The translations under genes were made by a program, and so were the position numbers. Below are positions 19,622 to 30,213 of a DNA stretch of 58,582 bases, in pieces. The notes below the pieces were generated by a model. It was given only the letters and a program-made list of their open reading frames with translations, did no database searches and had not been told where the DNA came from. The DNA lies in NCBI GenBank assembly GCA_019828545.1, contig JACVRA010000240.1, positions 1-58,582 on the forward strand, given 5' to 3'. Within the stretch, counting starts at the first letter, position 1. Every line of letters starts with the position of its first letter. This DNA comes from Paracamarosporium sp. OC-R06-R3 (Eukaryota > Ascomycota > Dothideomycetes > Pleosporales > Didymosphaeriaceae).

Positions 19622-20706
19622 ATGAATTTGAACACTCTTCGAGGAGACGGACTGATCAGAGCCCACAGAGCTCTAGCAGCGCTGCATGAAGATCCGCAGA
19701 GCCTGGAGCGTGCGAGAGTGCGGTTCAGCGACTCTCCAGTATCGTACAGATCTCACCAATCACACAATTCGACACGGTCTCAGAGCCCCGACCCTCCAAG
19801 CGAGGAGCAACGACACTGCGAGGAGCGAAAGTGGCAGATAATAGACCAATGTCGGGCCTCACGTCCCTACGAACAACTTGAAGCGCAAAGGAGCGAAGAG
19901 GAAGCATGGCTCTATAGTGCTGAGCGAAACGGGATTCGCCCTCAAGCCGTCCATGTAGACTTTTATAAACTGGCATACGAGACTGTCAGAAAGCGCTGGG
20001 AGGAACAAGGCATCTGGAGCGATAATTGGAATGATATGGCCGACGGGCCATGGAAGCATGAGGAACCTGAGCCGGAGTTGGATGCGGACATAGAAGTAGA
20101 GGCGTATACCCCCCACCTCTTTTCTCTGGTCTCCCGCAGGAGTCGGGGCCGCAACGGCTCAAGAGCGGCAAGGACAAGCGACAGATCGCAGAGCAACGAG
20201 CCAAACAAGCACGCCACCGCGAGGCCTCGCGGCCATTCCACCAATTTGTCTACCAGATATCAACGGAGCGCGAACGGATACAAGAGGAATCAGCAGCGGG
20301 AGCTACGGCCTTCTCCACCCCCGCTGACATAAACACAATAGCCTACAATCGTGTTAGGGATGCCTGGATCAAACGCAAGATCTGGAATTACAAGTGGGGT
20401 ATGCTTCCTGGAATGTCCTGGAAGCATGAGGATTCCTTTAAGGTAAATGCAAATGTGGCTAACGAGCCGGCTCCCGTTGACGTGAGTCCTCCCGAGGGCA
20501 GCGATTATGAAGCCAAAGACGCTCATATGAGCAGCATTAATGGCGCTCCTCTCGGAAGCATTTCCACGATACCTGCTCCTGCCGAACTAAACCATCAAAG
20601 ACCCAGCGTTAGTAACGGTTCATGGCAGAGGCCACTAGCAAATGTTGGTTCGCATGGATGGGAGAATCGCAATCCCAAGCGTCCTCTAGGATTGAATTCT
20701 TCCTAG
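19622..20706 (+). CDS. Hypothetical protein with a duplicated W/IW module; possible nonsense at the end
   Basis: Exon 1 is 19622-20095 and the probable 44-nt intron is 20096-20139 (GTAGAG, pyrimidine tract, CCGCAG). Exon 2 is 20140-20706, giving 346 residues. The module ending AYETVRKRWEEQGIW-(8)-WKHEEP in exon 1 is repeated in exon 2 as AYNRVRDAWIKRKIW-(8)-WKHED, each preceded by a charged coiled-coil-like helix (SAERN, STERER). The TAG at 20704-20706 is followed in the same frame by 138 open codons to 21123, with similar composition, so a CAG-to-TAG change is likely. The splice is inferred from frame continuity; its donor is non-consensus. Confidence 0.55.
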
Positions 20707-21123
20707 TTTATGACGGAGCCGCCAGTCCAAGCGAGGAACTCGAAACCATCCCGTGAAGATAGCCATAATCATAGATTAGATGGCACGTCCTTGGACGCTG
20801 TGCATCAATCCATAGTGCCCAAAATGTCAACTTTGAAGCATGCTGGACCTCGGCGAGAGCCGCGTGCTCTGAAGGGCGCTGCGCTGCCCTTACCTAGACC
20901 GGGTATCGCTGAACCACCAACCCAGCCTGTTGGTACACATCGAAGTGAGCGGTTGCGAACGTCAGGACTCGGCCTCAACGGCACGGGGCCGTCCACCCCA
21001 CTCCACCGCAGCTGTTTTCGAGGTGCACCATTGCGCCGGCCCACTCGTGTGCCGGCAGCAGGCTCAGCGAAACCCCAGGGCATATCGAAAAGACGTTCAC
21101 GGACCACCCGTCAACAAAATTAA
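20707..21123 (+). pseudogene. Probable read-through C-terminal region of the 19622 gene
   Basis: The frame continues directly beyond TAG 20704-20706 for 138 codons to TAA 21121-21123. It is basic, Pro/Arg/Ser-rich and ends KRRSRTTRQQN. Same-frame continuation and even composition suggest it was once the C-terminus of the upstream protein. Confidence 0.4.
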
Positions 21124-22567
21124 GAGGTAACAGTGAATGAAGAGTTTAGTTGAATCTATGGCTCACGCTTGGCTGGAAAGTGGTGAAGAACTATTTTAGG
21201 CTTTTTAAGGATTGAGATCAGTGCATATCAAGATGATAAATGTATTTGACTGAGTTTTTCATAAGCTGATGGGCGCAATACACGGTGTTCTGACTCATTG
21301 GACGGTGTTCTGGGATAGGAGACTTTTCATGCCACGATCTCTTCCCCTCCCACCTTCAGCTCTTCTGCCTGGTTACGTCTTTCGCTTGATTCCACAACAT
21401 CGAAGCTAGATTGGTATATGAATTTGGTACGTAAGTTAAGGGGGGAGCTTCGTGGTACAATGTCTAGGTAACAAGAAACGTTAGGCTTGCTGTACCCCTT
21501 CTGTATTTCTATCCTAAAGAATAACACAACAATAAGCGCGCACGAAGTATAGAGATGTTTTATTAAATAACTAGCACAGGTTCTCAGTTGCTCATTTCGT
21601 GCTCCTGGTCGAGCACCAGACCGCCCTCGACTTGGCTTGGTGGGCGCACTGGGCTGTCGACTCAAGAGGGAAGCTTAAGAGTACGAGATGGATCAGGCAT
21701 GGGTACAGAGAGGTAGAAGTTGTTTAGTTGACTATCCTGCGCCTGCAAATAGCAAGACTGTCGAGGTGCTTCATTTTCGACCGCAACGAGGTATTGCACA
21801 GCCACGCACGCCAGAAAATAGGAAGCGCAGGCGGCCTGCTTATGCCGTAACTGTTGTTCATTGTCCGGTGACGTGTCGTGATGCTGCCTGCTTCCCTATC
21901 GTGAAGGAGCTTTGCAGTGAGGCCCTCATTTATCTTTCGTGAATCGTTCACCATTTCCCCTGGTTACCTCGTCACGTCCGTCTTCACTCGGTGTGCACTG
22001 AGGACCAGGCCGAGAATTGCTGTGATCATCGTTAAGCTGAAATCCTACGCAGTCATTGGGGACTGCCGAAGCGTCCCTCAGCCCCATCAGTTCTATCCGG
22101 TTAGCGGACTAGTAATTCTCTCAAGTAACAACGACGTAGGTGGAGGAGCTGAATGTGATTGGGATAGAAGGGCTAGACCAGAAAGGATTAGAGCCGGGTT
22201 AGACGGATTGGGATTAGCGCGGCGACTCAAACATAACTTCCTACCAACCTTATATCTATCCTACACTTGCTTGCACGATCGGCTTCCGGCAGATACCTTA
22301 TAAGAATTAGTTAGTCTATAGGGGTACTTACATCGCTTAGTATAGCTCTAGCCTCAACTAGTTTAGCTCATATTTGGGATAATACGATAAAAAAGGCGAA
22401 AACTACTTAATAGCTTATTCCAACCATCATGATATCACATAGGGTACGTAGGGCACGGCAGCAAAGACAACAGCTTGTGTAACATACCCAACGGGCCCAC
22501 GGCCTATAGGATATTCAGGGATACATAGTTACAACTTTGATGAGACACAACTTTAATAAGATAGGAT
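21124..22567. other. Gap, repeat-like and AT-rich in places
   Basis: No gene I can support. Minus ORF 21327-21665 and several small frames look non-coding. A TTATTTAATAAAACATC segment near 21555 on the minus strand and the nearby GC-rich block could be a decayed LTR, but I find no second copy in the window. Confidence 0.35.
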
Positions 22568-22993
22568 TCATGGAGGGTTTCGCTGCAACGTCAAAAGTAG
22601 TGACAAGCTCAGACACCGTAGTCTACCTATATTCATTATCCTATTAGGCAGGCTGGTCTCGTGAGCTGTCATACAGCTCTGTCTTACGGGGTAGTATTTT
22701 CTCAAATGCGATCTAAACGGAGCGGTCAAGATATCAGCGATATTGTAACCTCGGACAACTCGCAGGCACTTGTGGGGATGCCAGAGAGCGCGGTGGAGAA
22801 GATTAACCAGCGCATCAGCGGTGTGAGGACCGAAGGAGGCTCTCGAGCTATCGTGGGTGTGTATAGCGGCAACGTCAGCTTGTAGGATCTCTGATTTTTG
22901 CGCGTGGCCTGTACTGTATTCAGTTGCACGGATAGCCGACAAGTTGAAAGAGGGACCGACATGTGTACTGTAAGGGATATGCTTGCTATACAC
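22568..22993 (-). CDS. Hypothetical ORF, weak
   Basis: A 141-residue minus frame with balanced composition (AAIHTHDSSRASFGPHT, then ALWHPHKCLRVV). I looked for copia integrase and RNase H motifs and found none that convince. It could be a relic of an unknown gene. Confidence 0.2.
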   Translation of the reverse strand: MYSKHIPYSTHVGPSFNLSAIRATEYSTGHAQKSEILQADVAAIHTHDSSRASFGPHTADALVNLLHRALWHPHKCLRVVRGYNIADILTAPFRSHLRKYYPVRQSCMTAHETSLPNRIMNIGRLRCLSLSLLLTLQRNPP

Positions 22994-23031
22994 GGCACAA
23001 TCATAACTCCTTCAGGAAACAGCCAAGACAT

Positions 23032-23677
23032 CGACTCCAGGTCCTCGTTCGAGACTGATAGCCTTCGCAGCCATAACCCGAGTATCTCCTTGTTCAGTCG
23101 TTGGAAAATCGCTTGGTGCTCTGGAGTCCTACACGCGCTTCACACTGTGCGTTTTGCAATTCGCGGGACGCGTGCGGCTAATAAGCTAGGCGGCGGGGCG
23201 TAAAGCTGGGCCGCTCATGTGCATGGGCGGGCTCAGCTGCAGAGGGTCTCCGCGGCGCAGCAACGACTAGTCTTCTTTCGACTTGCATGCACAACGCCGA
23301 TTGTGCGTCGGTGAGGGAAACGCCTTCTCCATGCCAGCGACGGCAGTACGATAATGAGGAGTCTACCGCATGTTTTGTTGCGTAGATGGCTGCTGGGTCT
23401 TCGCGTGTTGCATGCGCGAGCATCGTCCCCACGTGAGCATCACGGTCATCCTCGCAATGATTGGTGGCAGCCATCAGTGGAGTGCGTTTGCGTCGAATGG
23501 TTTCTACGTGGTTCTTTGCGATTCCGTCGCCCGTTCCACAGACTCCACTCCAGCGGCAGTGCTTTCCTCGTCGGGAACAGCCAGCTCGTTGCCAGCGTTG
23601 TTCATGCTGTCAAGGAAGCCTCCCCAGCCATACTACCAGACAATAGCGATTCGGCCCGGCCCCACCTTCAACCAAGG
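23032..23677. other. Gap; leader side of the 23678 pseudogene
   Basis: A long plus frame from 23354 runs into the gene at 23678, but its first 108 codons show Arg/His-rich, non-protein-like composition and I treat them as non-coding. Confidence 0.4.
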
Positions 23678-24927
23678 ATGAGGCGTTCCTCTCACGAAAC
23701 GGACGTCTCTTTCGACCCCACGCAGCGGTACGATACATTCAGCGACGCGCAGTCCGTCAAGGGTGGTCGAACGGTACCTCCAAGAACCCCGACGTCGGTC
23801 TCAGCCGATTCGACGTCGAGTCGCACGTTGCGTTTCCATACCTCACAAGGCTGCAATGGGGTGGTGCAAGCGGGTGCAGACGGGCTCGGCTTTCTCCCGT
23901 TGGCCGACTGGGACGAGTACAACAGCTACGAAGAGGAGACACTAAGCCACCTGCGCTACTCAATCGAGTGGAAAGTCGCCGTCAACAATAGAGTGATCGC
24001 CAGAGATACAGAGCAAGACGTTGTCCTCGCGCCTGCTGTGTACTGGGAGATGCATTTGCAGGAGAAGGTGGACAAACTCGTAGACAGGAAGCTGCCGCAC
24101 AGCAGCCAGGTGAGGCTGGATGATACCAGTGTTGTCGCATCTGTGAACGACCGCTCGGAGCGTGATTTGACGAGGCGGTCCGATGGTATGGAGATTGAAT
24201 GGTCAGTAGTCGAGAAGCAGTTCGTTCGATGGAGTGGCCCGTTCCGATCTGGTAAGAAGCTAAGAGTAGACCTCACTTTCACCTATAGAGATGCAGGTTC
24301 TTCGTCCACGGCCACTGCGAAAAAGCAAGGCTCGTGCGCTACGCAGCGAATGCTTGCCGACCGAGCTTCTCAACTCGATGCCGAGCAGCAGAGCAGCGGA
24401 CAGCCTTCTGCGTGGGTAGATGTATATACTTTGATGATGTGCCTGAGGATATTCGTGAGCAGTTGTACGCTGAAGATCACCTACGACTGGAACGGCGCCC
24501 CACCGGCAACGGCGCGCCGACGCCGGGCTTTCCGCCGATCACCATAAACAACGTCATGCCATCTCCAGCCGGTGAGTCGCCCTCGGCGTCTGTCGGCAGT
24601 ACGTCAACACCCAAGATGCAATCCTCAGGAAGTAATCATCTTGATATCCCTGGCCCTCGCGACATAGCAGCGGCTTTATATAGCGACTGGCAGCAATCGA
24701 AGGTCGTGGACCAGACTTTGCAGCTCGAGTATCAGAAGGCCCGTGATACAACGCTGCGTGACGGGCTGGACCTAGAGCAGGTGTTTGAGGATCAGGACGC
24801 CGACTTCTTCATCCAGAGCGGAGTCAAGCGGGGAGTGGCACGTCGGTTCATCCGAGACATTAAAGTATGGGCTGAGCTATACAAGATGGAATACACTAGA
24901 GAGAGGGAAAATGGAGGCAGAGTATAG
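23678..24927 (+). pseudogene. Conserved fungal hypothetical protein with internal deletion and frameshift
   Basis: From ATG 23678 the first frame encodes an acidic start, LADWDEYNSYEEETLSHLRY, SIEWKVAVNN, DTEQDVVLAPA and VVASVNDRSERDLTRR, then QLDAEQQSSGQPSAWVDVY. At about 24425 coding jumps to another frame at FDDVPEDIREQLYAEDHLRL and continues through PGPRDIAAALYSDWQQS to FFIQSGVKRGVARRFIRDIKVWAEL and stop 24925-24927. I recall accessory fungal proteins with exactly this order, in which a Cys-rich segment of about 45 residues sits at the junction. Here it is missing and the frame shifts, so the gene looks broken by a deletion at a ttgatgatg repeat. Biochemical role unknown. Confidence 0.6.
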
Positions 24928-25024
24928 CATTATACAAGGCATTATTACGACCCATAAAAGTTACAATATCAGTCCGCTTACTCACAAAATCCGCCTTTAT
25001 ATTTCTATTGCTCTGCTTGCATTT

Positions 25025-25974
25025 CTATGCATAACATTCTTCAACCGTAACTCCAGCATGCCGGAAGTGCGCTTGCGCAATGTCTTCCCTTCCGCCTGCG
25101 ATGCTGACGCACTAATCAAGGAACGCTGCAAAGTCCTGCTCGGAGTTGCTTTCATACTCCTGCTAGTTCTTCTTGATGAAGCCTTTCAGGACGCCAAAAA
25201 AGTCTTCGATCGGGTTAAGGTCTGGCGAGTACGGTGGCAAGAACTCCAGCTTCACGCCTGCACGGTCGCACAGCTCACGAATCCGCTCACTGTGGTGGAA
25301 CAAGGCATTGTCCATGAGCAGTACAGACTTTGGTTCCGGCCAGCGACCGCAATGCTCAAGAAGCTGCTCGATGAAGTCCTCGAAGACGGCACTGTCCGTC
25401 GATCCCTGGAACACGCGCGAGAGCAGTATGCCGTCCTGTGCATATGCCGGCAGGATCTGGTACCTACGGCCTCTATGGAACTGCGCGACTTGTACGGGTG
25501 TAACACCGAGCGGGGCCTAACCGGTACGCCTGAAGCCGACGCGCTTGTCGCAGCTGGACTCATCCACGTAGACAAGTTGGTAGGACCGATAGGTGGAGAG
25601 GTTGTGGAGGTAATAACCTCAAAGGTCTACATTCCGCTCTTTTGCGATCTGGCGACTCGCTTTCTTCGTCCAGCCTATCAACTTCAGAGCGCGACTCACC
25701 GCAGAAACGTTCACCAGGATATCGAACTCGTCGTACAGGAACACTACCATCTCATCTTGGTACATGCCTGGTTTCTCTAGCAGCTTCTCACGTAGAGCAT
25801 CCAGCATCACCAACGTTATTCGACGAGGGCGCCCGATGCCATTGAAAGGCGCTTTGGTGCTGCCGAAGCATCGCATGTTCGCTCGTATCGTTCGGACGCT
25901 GCGATCTCTGCAGCCTTGCTTAGTATCATATCCCTGATCATCACATGCTGCGATTCTGCCAGGTTGGGAGCCAT
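25025..25974 (-). pseudogene. Tc1/mariner-type transposase with four in-frame stops
   Basis: Reading from ATG 25974: an HTH start (MAPNLAESQHVMIRDMIL), a frameshift with some residues lost, RCFGSTKAPFNG-GRPR, VDESSCDKRVGFRRTG, then VLLMDNALFHHSERI and LPPYSPDLNPIEDFFG. These are the three acidic catalytic blocks of a Tc1/mariner DDE enzyme, and the tail ends FRHAGVTVEE. In-frame stops lie where relatives have Arg (TGA) and Trp (TAG, three times), for example after RRTG and after FIKKN. All four are C-to-T or G-to-A changes, as RIP produces. I found no convincing terminal inverted repeats. The long plus ORF 24785-25780 is its antisense shadow. Confidence 0.75.
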
Positions 25975-26583
25975 GGTGATGTCGTATGGTATGTGTGGAG
26001 TCTCGACGTTCGGTAAGGCGCTGCCCGCAGACGAGCAACAGCCTTGGCGTGTTGAAGATCCTTCGTGTCCACCATCCTTGTGCAATCATCGCTACGTGTC
26101 AGAGACGTGGCTGTAAGCACTATTCTTGGACCACTCGGTCATAAACCGGCGTATTCGACAGATGTAGACCTATTCCAAAGCCACAGGCCTGCAGTCTAGC
26201 CTCGCGTCTCTCGATGGATGCGCTGGACGCTGCAGCTCAGCCGCATACCCTGTAGCTACCTGCAACTGTAACCTACCTCCACAGAACAACCCGCCCTCTG
26301 ATATCGCGATGCACGGAGCTTTCCACTAGGTGATAGCACAGCCCGACACGGTAGTGTAAGTCCTGCGACTTAACGGCGTGCCTCAGGCGAGATGTCTGAG
26401 GGCTCGTGGCCCCACCAACAGAGCATCAGCCATGTCTCCGCCCAACACAGCTCCCGGGCATACGTAGGAAACTTCAGCAACTGCAACTTTAGCGATACTA
26501 AGCAGTCCCAAAGTTAGTCTGCCGAGCTCTTCACCATTTTTACAGTCACCTTGAAAGCCTACCGCTAACATGATCCCCGACAG
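25975..26583. other. Gap upstream of the NLR coding exon
   Basis: It should hold the missing first exon of the NLR. Near 26560-26583 is a GCTAAC branch site followed by CGACAG, a good acceptor leading into the open frame. I could not define a donor or an N-terminal effector domain. The Tc1/mariner relic borders the left side. Confidence 0.4.
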
Positions 26584-29117
26584 CAGCACCGGACCCAGCG
26601 ACCCGCGCATGCCGCAACGCGCTCTTCCTCACCGATCCCTACGTTGACCGCGAGGGCGTAATCAGTGCGAAAGGCATGAGAGTCTCGGGCACCTGCGAGT
26701 GGATCACGCGCAACGAACGCTACCAGGCCTGGCTAAACAGCGGCCACGACAACAATGGCAGCAGCAATGACAACACGCGCCTGCTGTGGATCTCAGGCGG
26801 CCCAGGCAAGGGCAAAACGATGATTTCCGTCTTCCTAACGGAAGAGCTAGAGAGACATACCAACAGTAGACAAGTTGGCGACCTAGTGTTCTTCTTCTGC
26901 AGCGCACAGGATGAGGAGCGCAATACAGTCGTTAATATACTTCGCGGGCTCATACACCAGATCGTCACAAAGCGTCCACAACTGCTTAAGCACGCGCTGC
27001 CGTACTTTGAAACGCCAGAAAGAACACAAATAACGTTAAAGTCTCTAGAGACGCTGTGGCTCATCTTCAGCAAGCTTATAGCAGATGCTGAGCTTAAGAC
27101 AATGTTTTGCGTAATTGACGGCCTTGACGAGTGTGAGGAGAGTACGCTAAGAGTTCTGTTGCCACGAATCATTGGTCTACTTGCTGGCAGAGCTCCATTG
27201 TTAACGCAGGGCGCGTTCAGGCTAGCAGTTATTAGTCGAGACATACCTGCCCTACGAGGTTGCACAACGATAATACTCGACTCTGACAACAAGGAAAAAA
27301 TATCTAGTGATATTGAGCTATTTGTGTCTGCACGGGTGGAGGAGCTATCGAGGATTGAAGGCTTTGATAAAGAGTTTCGCGCATCTATCCAGACAGCTCT
27401 CCTACAACGCGCTGAAGGGACGTTCCTATGGGTAGGCTTTGTGATGCAGGAGCTGTTACAGAAGCAAACTTGCACTGAAGTGCTTGAGGCACTCAACAGT
27501 ATGCCTAGCGGCCTTCCAGCAATTTATAGCCGTATGTTGCTTCAAATCCCAGCTAAGCGAAGGCATACTAGCTTTTCAATCTTGCGATGGGTTACAGTGG
27601 CGCTGCGCCCTCTTCTATTACAGGAACTGGCGGTTGCTGTGTGCACCCGGCCCTACTCCCCCCAAGTCACTCTAGAGCGTGCAATTCGCGACGAGATTGC
27701 TCTTTGCGGACCCTTCTTGAAGATCCGAGATCAAGAAGTCAGTCTTGTTCACCAGTCAGCACGGGACTTCCTGCTAGGAGAGGTACCTATTAGTAACATA
27801 GTCCCAGAAGCGTCTTTATTCGAAGAAGAGAAGGTGCATCTAGAACTAGCTCGAACGTGCCTTGACTGCGTTGCGCAGAGCGGCCTGCAGCGCGTACAGT
27901 TAGAGCTCGACGATGGGCTATGCTCTCAACAGTCTCCGCTGTTGCGGTATGCAGCGCTTCATTGGCCCGAGCATGCAAAGAGCTCTTTAACACTAGTAGC
28001 CGAGCTCTACAATCCCTCCCAGGGCTTTTTCCAAGAAAACTCTGCTCTGAGAAGACATTGGTGGAAAGCATACTGCAAGTCAAAAAGACTATTTTCCTAC
28101 TCGTCCCTACCTCTTATACATGTTATATGTTTCTTAGACATCGTTCCGTGGGTAGAAGCAATACTTGCTAACGAAAGATTGAGATCTGAACTCCCTAAGA
28201 GCATAAATAAGAGAGATAAGGACGGGGAAACGGCGTTTCACTTGGTAGCGAAGGAACGGAACAAGGCAATCATGTGGTTGCTACTGAACAATGGGGCAGA
28301 TATTAACGCGAAAGACAATGAAGGGAGAACGGCGCTGTACCAGGCCGCCGCTCGGACAGCAAATAGGACGGTGGCACAGTTGCTAGTGGATATGGGAGCA
28401 GATGTTAATGCGAAGGCCAACAATAGGAGAACCGTGCTGCACGTAGCAGCCGAGTTAGGGAACGAGGTGATAGCACGGCTGTTGGTAGATAGAGGAGCGG
28501 AAATTGATGCGAAGGACTACTTGGGAAGGACGGTGCTGCAGTTCGCAGCTTCAGGAGGGAAGGAGGCGATAGTTGAACTATTGGTGAGAAGCGGAGTGAA
28601 CGTGAAGGCGAAGGCCAATAACGGGTTTACGGCGCTCCACTGGGCAGCCATGAACCAGAATAAGGCTGCGATTCTACTTTTGGTAAAGAGCGAAGCGGAC
28701 GTCGAGGCGAAGGACAAAGACGGATCGACAGCGCTTCACTGGGCAGCTAGAATCGAGCAAGAGGTGGCGGTACGGGTGCTAATCAACGAATGTGGAGCGG
28801 ATGTCGAGGCAAAGGACAAAGAGGGGATGACGGCATTACACTTAGCAGCTATGGAAGGAACTGAAACCATGGTGCAGCTGCTAATAGACTGCGGAGCGGA
28901 CGTCAAGGCAAAGACTAACCATGGGGCCACAGCACTGCACATTATAGCTGCGGAAGGGACCGAGTCGGTGGGGCAATTGCTGATAGACCGCGGAGCGGAC
29001 GTCGAGGCGAAGGATAACTATGGGGCAACGGCGCTGCAATGGGCAGAAGCGCGAGGGATGGAGACGGTCGTGCGGCTACTCACTGCAATTCCCGAGGTAT
29101 GTAATCGTGGTCTGTAG
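26584..29117 (+). CDS. NLR-type protein: NACHT NTPase with nine ankyrin repeats
   Basis: The frame is open from an acceptor at 26583 to TAG 29115-29117. The first in-frame ATG is 26676 (813 residues). Upstream in-frame codons give NALFLTDPYVDREGVISAKG, which precedes the NACHT domain in many fungal NLRs, so an earlier exon is expected. Counting from 26676: Walker A GGPGKGKT at 41-48, Walker B FCVIDGLDEC at 144-153, a sensor-like SRD near 187-189, VHQSARDFLL at 358-367, and ankyrin repeats from 513 to 805 (about nine units ending GADVxAK). The repeats are near identical in places, as in fungal NLR sensor domains under repeat turnover. Such proteins act in non-self recognition and regulated cell death. 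The N-terminal effector domain is not visible. Confidence 0.85.
28210..29090 (+). repeat. Tandem ankyrin-coding repeats, about 99 bp each
   Basis: Nine in-frame units of about 33 codons with shared DNA blocks such as gcggacgtcgaggcgaagga. Adjacent units keep strong DNA similarity, so unit gain and loss by recombination is plausible. Confidence 0.7.
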
Positions 29118-29736
29118 GCCGTAGAGCTATTTATCTGAGTTATACTGTCCTGCTATCTGTATGTTATTGTTGTTTGTGGTCCCCTCCTAACCCTTAAGTG
29201 CTGTATGGTCAATATATATCTCGTGCTTGTATGCTCACCCTATAACAGCTACAATTCCTACGTCTTAGGGTATTGGTTGGCAAAGCTTGAAGAATAACCG
29301 AATGATGGCTTCGTGATTTCTTTTTCCCCACGTAGGAGATCTCCCAACTAGAAAGGGTGTTCTTGATGCGGTGCACGTAGTACGATTAGTCCATGCAAGA
29401 CTAACCTTAAACTACAGAGATACTATACACGTAGTACCCAGGTAATCCTGCACTCGATGTTCTTAGAGCAAGCTTTGTGCTTAGCGTTTCATTCCATCCT
29501 TTCCTCTGGTGTAGGGTTGAGGCTGATTACATAGCATTGTGGCTGACGAGACTGAAGCTTGGTGGTAGATAGTTTTTGCATTCATAAGCGGACAAGCTAG
29601 TGTCGAAATGGGATAGGTCTTTAGTAAGAGAGGCAGGGACTGTTAAATAAGTTACGCGCGCTGAGCATGAACCGGAAGCCAATTATACAAGCTAGTGTAC
29701 TACTTCTACCTTGTCTGAATATTATATGTGGAGTAT
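29118..29736. other. Gap after the NLR
   Basis: No gene supported. T/A-rich 3-prime region of the NLR followed by unassigned sequence. Confidence 0.4.
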
Positions 29737-29838
29737 AGTTTTTGACGAAAAATTCGGCATATGCCTTGGTACCAAAAATACAAAAAAAGGTGATTCCCCT
29801 GAGAATCAGCACAAAAATAGGGCGTAATAAAAAAAAGA
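29737..29838 (-). mobile_element. Head-less copy of the SINE core
   Basis: The reverse complement matches 17172-17275 in blocks: ttacgcyctwtttttgtrct, aggggaatcacctttttt and accaaggcrtatgcc. No tRNA-like head with a B box is found in the 300 bases upstream on its strand, so it is 5-prime truncated. Confidence 0.65.
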
Positions 29839-30213
29839 CGAAAGGTTGTATATATATAACGTTTTAAGTTAGCTTTTTTAGAAGTATTGCCTTCACCCCC
29901 CTCACCAAGCCCTTGCCCGCGGGATTTGGCTGTGCCGTGCCATGAGCACTTTATCATGATTGGAACAGATTCATCCACTAACTTGTCTTTAACACAGTAA
30001 CCCGATGGCTTGACGGGCACCGACATGGCGTGGTTCTTCTCGGCACCCCAACATCCACCACTGAGCTCGTGCATCGTGTATACTTAGTCTGCGTGCCATA
30101 CTAGACTTGAGACCCCAGAACAATTCGAGCAGGCGGTGGACCCTTGACCATGGCAGTACGGAGGACGGCATTCCTCGCCGACCTTCCTACACGGACATTT
30201 CGCTATTGAATAA

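Noticed and set aside
22568..23031. Copia-type polyprotein on the minus strand
   Set aside because: I looked for integrase, reverse transcriptase and RNase H motifs and found none.
23354..23677. Upstream extension of the plus frame before 23678
   Set aside because: Composition is Arg/His/Ser-rich and unlike the protein that follows; ATG 23678 fits the conserved start better.
24785..25780. 331-codon plus-strand ORF
   Set aside because: It is antisense to the Tc1/mariner transposase, whose motifs are unambiguous on the other strand.
26720..27496. 258-codon minus ORF
   Set aside because: Antisense of the NACHT domain.
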